Part shown: positions 26,731 to 34,600 of the stretch, piece by piece
Layout of the letters: the number at the start of each line of letters is the position of its first letter
How positions within the stretch are numbered: the stretch's first letter is position 1
Origin: Bradyrhizobium sp. WBOS07
GTDB taxonomy: Bacteria; Pseudomonadota; Alphaproteobacteria; Rhizobiales; Xanthobacteraceae
NCBI RefSeq assembly: GCF_024585165.1
Contig: NZ_CP029008.1
Span: 3,782,001 to 3,846,000 of the forward strand
DNA length: 64,000 bases
Direction of reading: 5' to 3'
Notes under the pieces: model-generated
Told to the model about the DNA's origin: nothing
The model's database searches: none
The model's input: the letters and a program-made list of their open reading frames with translations, nothing else
Program-made: the position numbers and the translations under genes

Positions 26731-28023
26731 ATGGAAAACCAGTTTAGCTCATCTACTGTACAAGGGAAGCAGTGTAGCTGGACTCAACATCTTCGGCGCT
26801 GTCTGACCCTATCGAGCTCGACAGCCATGGGCGATCTCCTCGCTGTGATCACAGTCGCGTCGCTGCCGTGGTCCACAACCATCACCTCGATCTTCAGCGC
26901 CCTTCTGGTTCTCAATGTGTGTACGAGGATACGTCTTGCAGAACTTGTAGATTTGGTACGCTGCTCCAGAAGCGGCTTTGCCGTCGGATTGTTTGCGCTC
27001 GCGTTATTAGGCACTTTGTGGGCGACGGATGTCTCCTTGGGCGCGCGCCTGCGGGGTGTAAATCCCACACTAAAGTTTTTTATGATGCCGTTCTTCCTGT
27101 ATCACTTCTATAAATCGTCGCGTACGGTTTGGATATTATGGGCTTTCCTCGGATCTTGTGTTGTTCTACTGGCCCTGTCCTGGGCCACAGTTTTTGTGCC
27201 AAATCTCACCCCCACTGCGAGTTTGCAGCCTGGCGTTCCTGTCAAGAATTACATTGATCAAAGCCAATCATTTGCCCTGTGCGCCGTGGTTCTCGCTTGG
27301 CCGATCTTAGAGCTATTTAAGGCCCGCAAACTTCACTTAGCTCTGCCTCTACTTGCGCTATCAATCGCGTTTCTAGCCGACCTGTCCTTCGTGGTACTCG
27401 CTCGGACAGCGCTAATATATACGCCGGTGATGCTGCTCTTTTTTGGCGCATTTTATTTGCCACGCTCACTCTTTTATGGAGGGATCGGACTTTTCATATT
27501 GGCTGCCGGGTCCGCGTGGCTTGCTTCACCCAACTTACAAAACCGCACGAATAGTATCTTACTTGAGTCTTCAAAATACGGCGCCAGCAACGAGATAACG
27601 TCAACTGGATTGCGGCTGGAGTATTGGCGCAAGTCTCTCGGGTTCATTCGCGAAGCGCCATTGCTCGGACACGGCACAGGCTCCGTGCAGATGCTATTCG
27701 ATCGTGCCGCCCTAGGTCAAACAGGACTAGCGGCGGAGACAATCAGCAACCCACATAACCAAACGCTTAGTGCCGCCGTGCAATGGGGCTTGATCGGTTG
27801 CGTCGTCCTCTACGCAATGTGGATTTGTCATGTCAGTTTTTTTCGAGGGCCTGGCTTTTATCCGTGGCTTGGCTTCATCGTCGTTGTACAGAATTTTGTC
27901 AGCTCGCTTTTCAATTCGCATCTGTTCGATTTTGTGCCCGGTTGGATCTACGTGATAGGCGTCAGTCTCGCAGCAGGGCGGATTCTCCAACACCGCAACA
28001 AGCTTACGGGGGCCTCACGATAG
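26731..28023 (+). CDS. O-antigen polymerase/ligase family membrane protein (orphan)
   Basis: The protein has 430 residues with about ten to twelve membrane segments, e.g. SGFAVGLFALALLGTLWA and LPLLALSIAFLADLSFVVLA. The Wzy_C-type loop region contains EYWRKSLGFIREAPLLGHGT and the His-bearing motif SNPHNQTLSAAVQWGLIG, as in RfaL/O-antigen ligases. GAGGA precedes the ATG at a short distance. Codon use (many TTT, ATA and TTA codons) differs from the neighbouring CoA-transferase. It is alone, without glycosyltransferases beside it, inside the repeat-flanked segment; it could alter polymerisation or ligation of the glycan made by the nearby locus. Confidence 0.85.
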   Translation: MENQFSSSTVQGKQCSWTQHLRRCLTLSSSTAMGDLLAVITVASLPWSTTITSIFSALLVLNVCTRIRLAELVDLVRCSRSGFAVGLFALALLGTLWATDVSLGARLRGVNPTLKFFMMPFFLYHFYKSSRTVWILWAFLGSCVVLLALSWATVFVPNLTPTASLQPGVPVKNYIDQSQSFALCAVVLAWPILELFKARKLHLALPLLALSIAFLADLSFVVLARTALIYTPVMLLFFGAFYLPRSLFYGGIGLFILAAGSAWLASPNLQNRTNSILLESSKYGASNEITSTGLRLEYWRKSLGFIREAPLLGHGTGSVQMLFDRAALGQTGLAAETISNPHNQTLSAAVQWGLIGCVVLYAMWICHVSFFRGPGFYPWLGFIVVVQNFVSSLFNSHLFDFVPGWIYVIGVSLAAGRILQHRNKLTGASR

Positions 28024-28068
28024 AACAGCGGCCTCGACAAGTGCCACCTGGAAAAGATTACCTGACCG

Positions 28069-28119
28069 ACTGTCCAGATATGGACGACAACAGAATAGAA
28101 CTTTCAGTTGTCGGACAGT
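28069..28119. terminator. imperfect inverted repeat between convergent genes
   Basis: ACTGTCC and GACAAC on the left pair with GTTGTC and GGACAGT on the right around a 15-nt loop, with a ten-base bulge in the left arm. It sits just past the polymerase gene and touches the end of the convergent zinc-ribbon ORF, so a bidirectional terminator is possible. No T-run follows. It could also be an element end. Confidence 0.4.
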
Positions 28120-28364
28120 GACGGCAACCTCGCCCCGCTCTTTTTGTAATCTGCCGCTAATCGCCATCCAGCAACATCGCTCGTTGCACCACATGCGTCG
28201 CAATGCAAGTCCTTACGAACCGCGCATCGTCCCTGCGCGTAGGTGGCCGGCGATGCTTGCTCAGAACAGTTTGGACAAACAAGCGGCATGCGCCTGACTC
28301 TCCAACGATCCAGGAGATAGAATAAACCGCCGAAGGCTAAATGGCGAAGACGATCTTCTCTCAT
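28104..28364 (-). CDS. small zinc-ribbon-like protein, hypothetical
   Basis: The product has about 86 residues. The middle has CPNC, then a single Cys in GRCAVRKD and CDACGA, a four-to-five-cysteine zinc-ribbon pattern, preceded by a basic helix (LFYLLDRWRVRR). A TTG 11 codons upstream also opens the frame. The ribosome site is poor and I do not recognise a family. It lies in the putative island and may be a real small gene or a remnant. Confidence 0.4.
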   Translation of the reverse strand: MREDRLRHLAFGGLFYLLDRWRVRRMPLVCPNCSEQASPATYAQGRCAVRKDLHCDACGATSDVAGWRLAADYKKSGARLPSLSDN

Positions 28365-28397
28365 TATCTGCTCAATCGACACGTACTCTATCGCCAA

Positions 28398-28947
28398 CTG
28401 GTCTGGCTGGGGCGGGGCGGGGCGGCTTTCGTTCCCCAGATCACAAGCCTATAGCCGATGCTCATCTACGGATAAGGAGCGCTTCAAACCTGGACACTTG
28501 CTTTCTATTGCAGCGACCCGTGGCATCACTCGAAACAGCGAAGAGGCAGAATCGGCCCCTTTGGAAGCCGATGCCCTGTGGTCGCGACAGAGTCAATGAC
28601 AAATTGCGTTTGACGGCATGCCCTGCGGACGGTTCAGGCAGGCCGTCGCTCATTCAGTCTGATCTAAGCAATAACAGTCTTGGTGACTGGACGCCGAAAC
28701 TCGCGCCCGTGAGGGTGATCGGCCCTAAGCGCAAGCCCTCGTTCCATGAAACAGTATAGCACGAAACCACAACCCGGGTGAGATGGAATGATATCTGGAA
28801 TGGGACAGCCTCACCGCGTTACAAGCGGGCCGCCAAGCCGATAGGCCCGGAGAGAGTAATAGTGATGCCAATCGGGACTAAACTATTTTCAAGTACTAAC
28901 CGCTTCGAGCGAAATTCCCGAAAAGGGAAGAGCTGAGGGGTGATGAC
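28398..28947. other. 550-bp stretch without a supported gene
   Basis: Short open frames occur on both strands, but their translations lack protein-like features and ribosome sites. I saw no tRNA, transposase remnant or clear repeat. This may be decayed island DNA. Confidence 0.5.
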
Positions 28948-29304
28948 GTGATGCCGCGCCTGCTCTACATCAACGAAAGGTTTGGCCACGACGCGACCAT
29001 CATACTGGAGAGCGGAGACGCCTGTTGGATCTCCGTGGGCAAGAAGGGTGTCCTCGTACGTACTCACAAGCACAGCTTTTGGGGTGGATTGCTGGGAAGC
29101 CTCCTTGGTCCAAAGCTCTATCAGGAACGGGATGTCTACCAGGCGCTCAGCGTTGCTCAAGCTATTCTGGCAACCTTCCGACCGGTTCCACAAATTCGGT
29201 GTAGGGATGTGATGCTGAAAGCCTTCTGCACCGCCGTCTGGCACTGCCCCTCCCCCGCGCGCGTCAAGGCCGTCTTAAATGATCCGGCTTTACTCACGGC
29301 GTGA
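28948..29304 (+). CDS. hypothetical protein of the putative island
   Basis: A 118-residue protein. The GTG start has AGGGG seven bases ahead; the next codon is an ATG that could also serve. The translation MMPRLLYINERFGHDATIIL followed by WISVGKKGVLVRTHKHSFWG looks like a compact beta-rich fold, and ERDVYQALSVAQAILATF is a helix. The family is not recognised and no membrane segment is apparent. It is transcribed toward the P63C-like gene. Confidence 0.5.
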   Translation: MMPRLLYINERFGHDATIILESGDACWISVGKKGVLVRTHKHSFWGGLLGSLLGPKLYQERDVYQALSVAQAILATFRPVPQIRCRDVMLKAFCTAVWHCPSPARVKAVLNDPALLTA

Positions 29305-29389
29305 CATTGGCGCGGACGATCACTTAACATGGTCCCTCTTTGCCTGTATGTCGTACTGCAATTGTCCGATCCGACCATAGTCCTGAAGA

Positions 29390-30061
29390 ATGAATACGCG
29401 TCGAAAAGTGAGTTTGGACCACGACCGGCGGAGAACGCGCTGGAAGGTGCAGTGGGGAGTTCCCGCCCGAGCCGCTGGCGGCACTGCAAGAGCAGCCGCG
29501 CTGTCGGGTGACGAGCGGAGGGAGATCGCTCGGAAGGCTGCCAAGGCTCGTTGGGCGCGACACTTGCCACAGGCAACACATCAAGGCGTTCTTCGACTTG
29601 GCGACATCGAGATCGAGGTCGCCATCCTCGATAACGGCCAGCGCGTGATGACTCAGGTTGGCTTCATGTGGGGCCTGGGTCGCATTCGGCCCCCCAAAGG
29701 GCGCCCGTATCGCAGGAGCAGCAATCTGCCCGCTTTCTTAGCAACGCGAAATCTTAAGCCATTTATCGGCGAAGGTTTGGTCGTGCTGGCCAATCAAATT
29801 GAATTCCGCACCGAGCAAGGCTTAAAGACGGTCGGCTACGTAGCGAGTTTCCTCCCTGAGGTTTGCGCCGTCTTTGCCCGCGCCAAACAGGCCGGAGTGT
29901 TAAATGTCACTCAGCGCAACATTGCTCGCCGCGCCGAAATTATCGCCGAGCAGCTCCAACGCTCGAGCATGACGTGCCTCATTGCTAGAGCTACAGGTTA
30001 CCGAGAAAGTCGTGAGATGCGAGACGCGCCAGACGGTTTCTGTCAGGAGGACCAAATCTAA
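29390..30061 (+). pseudogene. P63C-domain (phage/plasmid-type) protein, C-terminally truncated
   Basis: A 223-residue translation. A basic N-terminal segment with SGDERREIARKAAKARWARH precedes LRLGDIEIEVAILDNGQRVM, LPAFLATRNLKPFIGEGL and VGYVASFLPEVCAVFARAKQ, which fit the P63C domain found in phage-derived and mobile-element proteins. That domain normally continues for many residues after the ATGY(Q/R)xxR motif; here the frame ends soon after ATGYRESREM, 27 bases before the right repeat. The gene therefore appears cut by the recombination event or a frameshift. The function of P63C proteins is not established. Confidence 0.6.
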
Positions 30062-30088
30062 GCGCCCTACAATCCGGGTTCCGCGATA

Positions 30089-30146
30089 TCGGCGAGCAGA
30101 CCGAGGAGGTCTTGAAGGAATTCGGCCTCGGTGCGGACGAGATCGC
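30089..30146 (+). repeat. 58-bp direct repeat, right copy (att-like)
   Basis: Base-for-base copy of the 58 bp in the CoA-transferase 3' end. Sequence immediately to its left has no similarity to the CoA-transferase gene. Sequence to its right still encodes a CoA-transferase-like C-terminus but has diverged. This is the pattern expected at the distal junction of an element that integrated in a gene's 3' end. Confidence 0.9.
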
Positions 30147-30174
30147 CAAGCTCAGAGATGCGAAGGTGGTGTGA
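30089..30174 (+). pseudogene. displaced 3' end of a CoA-transferase gene
   Basis: Reads in frame as 27 residues plus stop: the first 19 residues match the intact gene, and then IAKLRDAKVV stands in place of IATLREAGVV. The stop is at the same distance. It has no start codon or upstream coding part. It is probably the original end of the CoA-transferase gene, left behind when the segment inserted. Confidence 0.8.
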
Positions 30175-30240
30175 ATTGGGCCGGAAACGACGATGCCCGG
30201 CAGGATTGCCGGGCATCGAAGGCGCCTCGCTCTGGACAGC

Positions 30241-31113
30241 TCAGTATTTCGCGACGACGGGGGTCGGGGTGAACGAATAGTTGAAGCCGGCACGCAGCAC
30301 GTGATCGTGGAAACTGACGTCCGCCTGGTTGGCGGTTCCCGCGAAGTAAGTCTTGGTGCCGAAATCCATGTAGAGATATTCGAGCTTGGCCGACCAGTTC
30401 CGGGTGAACTTGCGTTCGACGCCGGCGCCCAATGTCCAGCCGAGCCGGGTATCGCTGCTGGACACCGCCGCCCCGATCGGAAAGCTGAACGCGCCCACCG
30501 GCGTGGTGCCGCCGAGGCCCGGCCCGAAGACCTGGATTCCAAGATTGGTCGCGGAGGAATACTTGAACTCGCCGACAGCGAGACCACCGGTCGCGTACCA
30601 GAGGGTCTGCGGATCCGACAGGATGCCGACGCGCCCGCGGAACGTCGCGAACCACTGCAGGTCGTAGGAAAGATTTGCGGTGAGCGTTGCAATGGAATTG
30701 AAGTCGGAGCCGATTGGAAGACCGATGATATTCGAACCGTAGCGCGCGCTTGTCGTGGTCACCGTCCGCGACGAACGTTCGCCGGTCGCCTGAATGTCGC
30801 CCTCGAGGCCGACGACCCATTTCGGATCGACCTGCCAGTTGTAGCCCAGCTGACCGCCGGCCAGCCAACCATCGACGTTCTGGCCAAACGCACCGAATTG
30901 CGTGGCCGGGAATGGCAGTGCGATCGGCGCGATGGTCGTGTCCGCGCGGCCCCAGCTGTATCCGGCGTTCAATCCGGCATAGAGGCCCGTCCAGCTCCAG
31001 ACCGGATCGACCACCGGCGGGGCCTTCACGTAGGGTTTCGATGCCAGGTCGGCGGCCAATGCACTGCTCGCGACCAGCGATGCCGCCACAATGCCTATCA
31101 CAACCTGCTTCAT
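30241..31113 (-). CDS. outer-membrane beta-barrel protein (Omp25/31- or RopB-like)
   Basis: The product has about 290 residues. KQVVIGIVAASLVASSALAA is a classic signal peptide ending at an Ala-x-Ala site. WTGLYAGLNAGYSWGRAD and later alternating strands (GGQLGYNWQVDPKWVVGLEG, WSAKLEYLYMDFG) match the porin-like OmpA-type barrels abundant in rhizobia, and the chain ends in Tyr, near-typical for a barrel C-terminus. GGAGGG lies seven bases before the ATG. It probably resided next to the CoA-transferase before the segment inserted. Confidence 0.9.
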   Translation of the reverse strand: MKQVVIGIVAASLVASSALAADLASKPYVKAPPVVDPVWSWTGLYAGLNAGYSWGRADTTIAPIALPFPATQFGAFGQNVDGWLAGGQLGYNWQVDPKWVVGLEGDIQATGERSSRTVTTTSARYGSNIIGLPIGSDFNSIATLTANLSYDLQWFATFRGRVGILSDPQTLWYATGGLAVGEFKYSSATNLGIQVFGPGLGGTTPVGAFSFPIGAAVSSSDTRLGWTLGAGVERKFTRNWSAKLEYLYMDFGTKTYFAGTANQADVSFHDHVLRAGFNYSFTPTPVVAKY

Positions 31114-31268
31114 TGCAATGCCCTCCGAAAGACTGGAAATCCAGGGGAGCATAGGCGCCAAGGACGGCCGAGGCTGTCGCCCGGCAGCAACATTTGGGGA
31201 GAAGCACTAGGCTTGAGCAACCGGCCTATTGCGACACGACAAGCTAAGATACTGAAAAAACTCGCTTG

Positions 31269-32786
31269 TCATGACCTCGCCAGTTTGTCCCGCTGGCTCC
31301 AGCCGACCCGGCCGAGCAAGCGCTCGATCAGGGGCCAGAACAGCAGGACGATCGCGAGTGTCGTGATCGAGCCGACCAGCCCGTTCGACCAGAACACTTT
31401 CAGCGTGCCGCCGGAGCCGATCATCGAGAGGCGGAAGGCATCCTCGGCGCGGTTGCCGAGCACGAGCGCGAGGGTGAACGGCGCCAGCGGAATGCCGATC
31501 TTCTTGAAGACGTAGCCGACCACGCCGAAGCCGAGCATCAGCCAGATGTCGAACATCGCGTTCTGGATCGCGTAGGCGCCGATCGCGCAGGACACCACGA
31601 TCATCGGCGCCACCGCGGCAAAAGGCACGCGCAGGATCGAGGCGAAGATAGGCACCGTCGTCAGCACCAGCACGAGGCCGACGACATTGCCGAGATACAT
31701 CGAAGCGATCAGGCCCCAGACGAAGTCCTTGTGCTCGACGAACAGCAGCGGTCCCGGATTGAGCCCCCACACCATCAGCCCGCCGAGCAGGATCGCCGCC
31801 GTGCCCGACCCGGGAATGCCGAGCGCCAGCATCGGCAGCAGCGCCGAGGTGCCGGAGGCATGCGCCGCCGTCTCGGGCGCGAACACGCCCTCGATGCGGC
31901 CCTTGCCGAAGCTCTCCGGCTCCTTGGCGAAACGCTTGGCAAGATTGTAACCCATGAAGGAGGCCGCGATCGCGCCGCCCGGGGTGATGCCGAGCCAGCA
32001 GCCGATGAAGGAGGAGCGCAGCAGCGTCATCCAGTATTTCGGCAGGTCCCTCCAGACGCCGAGCACGACGCGCAGGGAAATGCTCGCCGCATGTCCCCGC
32101 AGCGCCAGCCGCTCCTCCATCGTCAGCAGGATCTCGCTGATGCCGAACAGGCCGATGACGGCGACCAGGAAGTTGATGCCGCGGAGCAATTCCGGCGAGC
32201 CGAAGGTCATGCGCAGATTGCCCGACACGGTATCCATGCCGATGCCGGCCAGCAGCAGCCCCAGCGACATCGAGATGACCGTCTTGTGCTTGGCCTCGCG
32301 TCCCAGTCCGACGAAGGAGCAGAAGGTGAGCAGATACACCGCGAAGAACTCGGGCGGACCAAATTTCAGCGCGAAGGACGAGATCATCGGCGCAAGGAAG
32401 GTGATCAGCAGCACCGCGACCAGCGAGCCGATGAACGAGGAGGTGAACGCCGCGGTCAGCGCCTCCGCGGCCCGGCCCTGCTGCGCCATCGGATAACCGT
32501 CGAAGGTGGTCGCGACCGACCAGGCTTCGCCGGGAATGTTGAACAGGATCGAGGTGATCGCGCCGCCGAACAGCGCGCCCCAATAGATGCAGGACAGCAT
32601 CACGATCGCCGAGGTCGGATCCATCGTGAAGGTGAGCGGCAACAGGATCGCGACCCCGTTGGGACCGCCGAGGCCCGGCAGCACGCCGACGAAGATGCCG
32701 AGCACCAGCCCGACCATCATCAGGACGAGCGTCTTCCACGTCAGCAGGACGGCAAAACCGTGGAGCAGGAGACCGAAAGCTTCCAT
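31269..32786 (-). CDS. tctA: tripartite tricarboxylate transporter permease TctA
   Basis: The product has about 505 residues with some 11 to 12 membrane segments. LGIFVGVLPGLGGPNGVAIL near the N-terminus and GITPGGAIAASFMGYNLAK and LGIPGSGTAAILLGGLMVWG in the middle are the repeated PG-rich TctA motifs. The frame is open far upstream, through tctB, but this ATG starts the family-typical N-terminus. It is the last gene of tctC-tctB-tctA and forms the main channel of a proton- or sodium-coupled carboxylate uptake system. Confidence 0.93.
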   Translation of the reverse strand: MEAFGLLLHGFAVLLTWKTLVLMMVGLVLGIFVGVLPGLGGPNGVAILLPLTFTMDPTSAIVMLSCIYWGALFGGAITSILFNIPGEAWSVATTFDGYPMAQQGRAAEALTAAFTSSFIGSLVAVLLITFLAPMISSFALKFGPPEFFAVYLLTFCSFVGLGREAKHKTVISMSLGLLLAGIGMDTVSGNLRMTFGSPELLRGINFLVAVIGLFGISEILLTMEERLALRGHAASISLRVVLGVWRDLPKYWMTLLRSSFIGCWLGITPGGAIAASFMGYNLAKRFAKEPESFGKGRIEGVFAPETAAHASGTSALLPMLALGIPGSGTAAILLGGLMVWGLNPGPLLFVEHKDFVWGLIASMYLGNVVGLVLVLTTVPIFASILRVPFAAVAPMIVVSCAIGAYAIQNAMFDIWLMLGFGVVGYVFKKIGIPLAPFTLALVLGNRAEDAFRLSMIGSGGTLKVFWSNGLVGSITTLAIVLLFWPLIERLLGRVGWSQRDKLARS

Positions 32787-32797
32787 GGCAGGCCCGC

Positions 32798-33340
32798 CTA
32801 GCGGCCGAAGGCCGCTTCGAGCGGCCCTTTCGGCATGATGACGTCGAAGGCGACGTCGAAAGTGACGAACATGATCGCCGTGAACACGAAGGCCGTGAGC
32901 AGCGACTTCCACAGCGCGATCTTGCCGACCAAGCGCATGAAGCCTGCGATCAGGAGGAAGCTCGCGACATAGAGGCCGAGGAACTGCATCGCCAGGCAGA
33001 ACAGCAGCGTCGGCACGAACACCGCCAGCACGCGGCGCGCCTGCGCCTGCGTGACGAAGGCCTCTGCCGCCTTGCGATGCGCGACCAGCGCCGCGATCAG
33101 GCCGTAGAGGCTGCCGCCGCCGAGGATGACCGAGAGATAGAATGGGAAATATCCGGGCTCGGGCCCGGTCGAATCCCAGGACGCGCCGGTGCGCCAATTG
33201 TCGTAGCCGAGCGTGACGGCCAGCGCGAGCAGCAGCAGGCAGACGACGATCTCGATCGTGCCGGAGGACACGACGGAGGGCGAATCGTCTTCGGGCGCGG
33301 TCGGATCGTCGACGACGATTTCGATATCGGTTTGGGACAT
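32798..33340 (-). CDS. tctB: tripartite tricarboxylate transporter small membrane subunit TctB
   Basis: The product has about 180 residues. After an acidic N-terminal tail there are four hydrophobic segments, with the typical TctB loop GPEPGYFPFYLSVILGGGSL between the first two. It partners TctA in the inner membrane; the gene ends 11 bases before tctA. The distance from tctC is larger (about 130 bp) and carries a pair of strong hairpins. Confidence 0.9.
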   Translation of the reverse strand: MSQTDIEIVVDDPTAPEDDSPSVVSSGTIEIVVCLLLLALAVTLGYDNWRTGASWDSTGPEPGYFPFYLSVILGGGSLYGLIAALVAHRKAAEAFVTQAQARRVLAVFVPTLLFCLAMQFLGLYVASFLLIAGFMRLVGKIALWKSLLTAFVFTAIMFVTFDVAFDVIMPKGPLEAAFGR

Positions 33341-33366
33341 GAGCTGCCAAATCAAATTGCGCTGTC

Positions 33367-33458
33367 ATCATCCGCGAAAGCGGATGATCCAGTACTCCGT
33401 CCAGAAGCCGTAACGTTGAGCTCTGTGCGATACTGGATGCCCCGCCTTCGCGGGGCAT
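33367..33458. repeat. REP/BIME-like double hairpin between tctC and tctB
   Basis: Two perfect hairpins face each other: ATCATCCGC-GAAA-GCGGATGAT (33367-33388) and ATGCCCCGC-CTTC-GCGGGGCAT (33437-33458). Just inside them TCCAGTA pairs with TACTGGA, so the whole 92 bp can fold into one structure. Such mosaics are frequent intergenic repeats in rhizobial genomes. Here it may limit read-through from tctC into tctBA, giving more binding protein than permease. Confidence 0.75.
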
Positions 33459-33472
33459 GACGCCAGAGGTGG

Positions 33473-34459
33473 CTACTTCGCGACGAAACCGGCTTCGGTC
33501 ATCAGCGACTTGTTGAGCGCGTCATCCTCCTCGAGGAACTGCACCATGTCCTTGCCGGTGAGGAAGATCGGCTTCAAGGCCTGCTTCTCCATGTACTCCT
33601 TGTACTCCGAGGTCTGCGTTACCTTGTGGAAGAGATCGACATAGAACGCCTGCTGCTCGGCCGTCACCTTGCCGGGCAGGAACATCGCGCGCAGCATCAG
33701 ATATTGCACGTCGACGCCCTCCTCCTTGCAGGTCGGAATGTCGGCCCAGGACTGGGTGTCCGTCACCTTGCTGGTGTAGGAGATGCGCTCCTTATCGAAC
33801 ACACAGAGCGGACGCACCTGGCCGGCGCGCCAGACTTCGAGATTTTCACTGGGGTTGTTGACGTTGGCTTCGGTGTGGTTGCCGACCAGCTGGGTCGCGG
33901 CCTCGCCGCCGGACTTGTAGGGCAGATAGGAGAACTTCGCGCCGGTCTTCTGCTCGAGGAAGACGGTCAGCACGTGGTCCTCGCGCTTGGAGCCGGTGCC
34001 GCCCATCTTGAACGGCGCACTCGCGGCCTTCGCGGCCGCGACGAATTCCTTCACCGTCTTGGGACCTGCGCTGTTGTCCCACAGCACGAACTGGTCGAGC
34101 GCGACCACCGAAACCGGGGTCAGCTCACGCCAATTGAAGGGGATCTTCGCCGACAGCGGCAGCATGTAGATCAACGAATAGGCGATCAGCACCTTGTTCG
34201 GATCGCCCTCGCTGGACTTCATGTACATCAGCGCTTCCGCACCCGAGGCGCCGCCCTTGAGCGAGACGACGATCGGCTGCTTCATCAGATTGTTCTTCTG
34301 GATCGCGGCCTGCATCATCCGCGCCATCTGGTCGGAGGCACCGCCCGCGCCTGCCGCCACCACGATCTCGACCGGCTTGGCCGGCTCCCAGCCGGCAAAT
34401 GCCGGCGTGCTCAACAACAGCGCCATTGCAGCGCCGACGGCTTTCCCTGGAATTCGCAC
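33473..34459 (-). CDS. tctC: tripartite tricarboxylate transporter substrate-binding protein TctC
   Basis: The product has about 328 residues. It starts at a GTG with GGGGA eight bases ahead and has a signal peptide (KAVGAAMALLLSTPAFAG). The mature N-terminus EIVVAAGAGGASDQMARMM is the Bug/TctC ligand-binding signature, and FKMGGTGSKREDHVLTVFL fits the second domain. The track of basic residues before the GTG makes longer starts unlikely. It captures a carboxylate in the periplasm for TctAB. The ligand is not known; the catabolic neighbours suggest a hydroxy- or dicarboxylate. Confidence 0.9.
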   Translation of the reverse strand: MRIPGKAVGAAMALLLSTPAFAGWEPAKPVEIVVAAGAGGASDQMARMMQAAIQKNNLMKQPIVVSLKGGASGAEALMYMKSSEGDPNKVLIAYSLIYMLPLSAKIPFNWRELTPVSVVALDQFVLWDNSAGPKTVKEFVAAAKAASAPFKMGGTGSKREDHVLTVFLEQKTGAKFSYLPYKSGGEAATQLVGNHTEANVNNPSENLEVWRAGQVRPLCVFDKERISYTSKVTDTQSWADIPTCKEEGVDVQYLMLRAMFLPGKVTAEQQAFYVDLFHKVTQTSEYKEYMEKQALKPIFLTGKDMVQFLEEDDALNKSLMTEAGFVAK

Positions 34460-34600
34460 GAGTTTCGTCCCCTGATGTTTATTGAGTTGTAGTGCGGAAA
34501 CTTTTATCCCTGCATTGTGCGGACTATCACCGACGAGTTCAAGCAAGCGAGCCGGTCGAACCCTATGACTTTCGGCTGACGAAGCCGAAAGCGCGTGGAC

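Larger units (their letters stand above)
26629..30088. mobile_element. putative integrated segment (small genomic island) in the CoA-transferase 3' end
   Basis: The segment lies between two exact 58-bp direct repeats and displaces a second version of the CoA-transferase C-terminus to its far end. Its genes are unrelated to the flanking metabolism: an orphan O-antigen polymerase, a zinc-ribbon ORF, a small unknown gene and a truncated P63C-domain gene. Base composition is visibly lower in GC than the CoA-transferase and tct genes on either side. No integrase or transposase is seen, so it would be a remnant or a non-autonomous unit. An alternative is a tandem CoA-transferase duplication that later lost most of one copy. 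Confidence 0.6.

Noticed and set aside
28462..28759. Small open frames on both strands in the island
   Set aside because: No ribosome site, no recognisable composition or motif, and they overlap each other.
31269..33458. Single 729-codon protein covering tctA and upstream sequence
   Set aside because: The first 220 codons are the wrong frame of tctB. The TctA N-terminus begins at the ATG at 32786.
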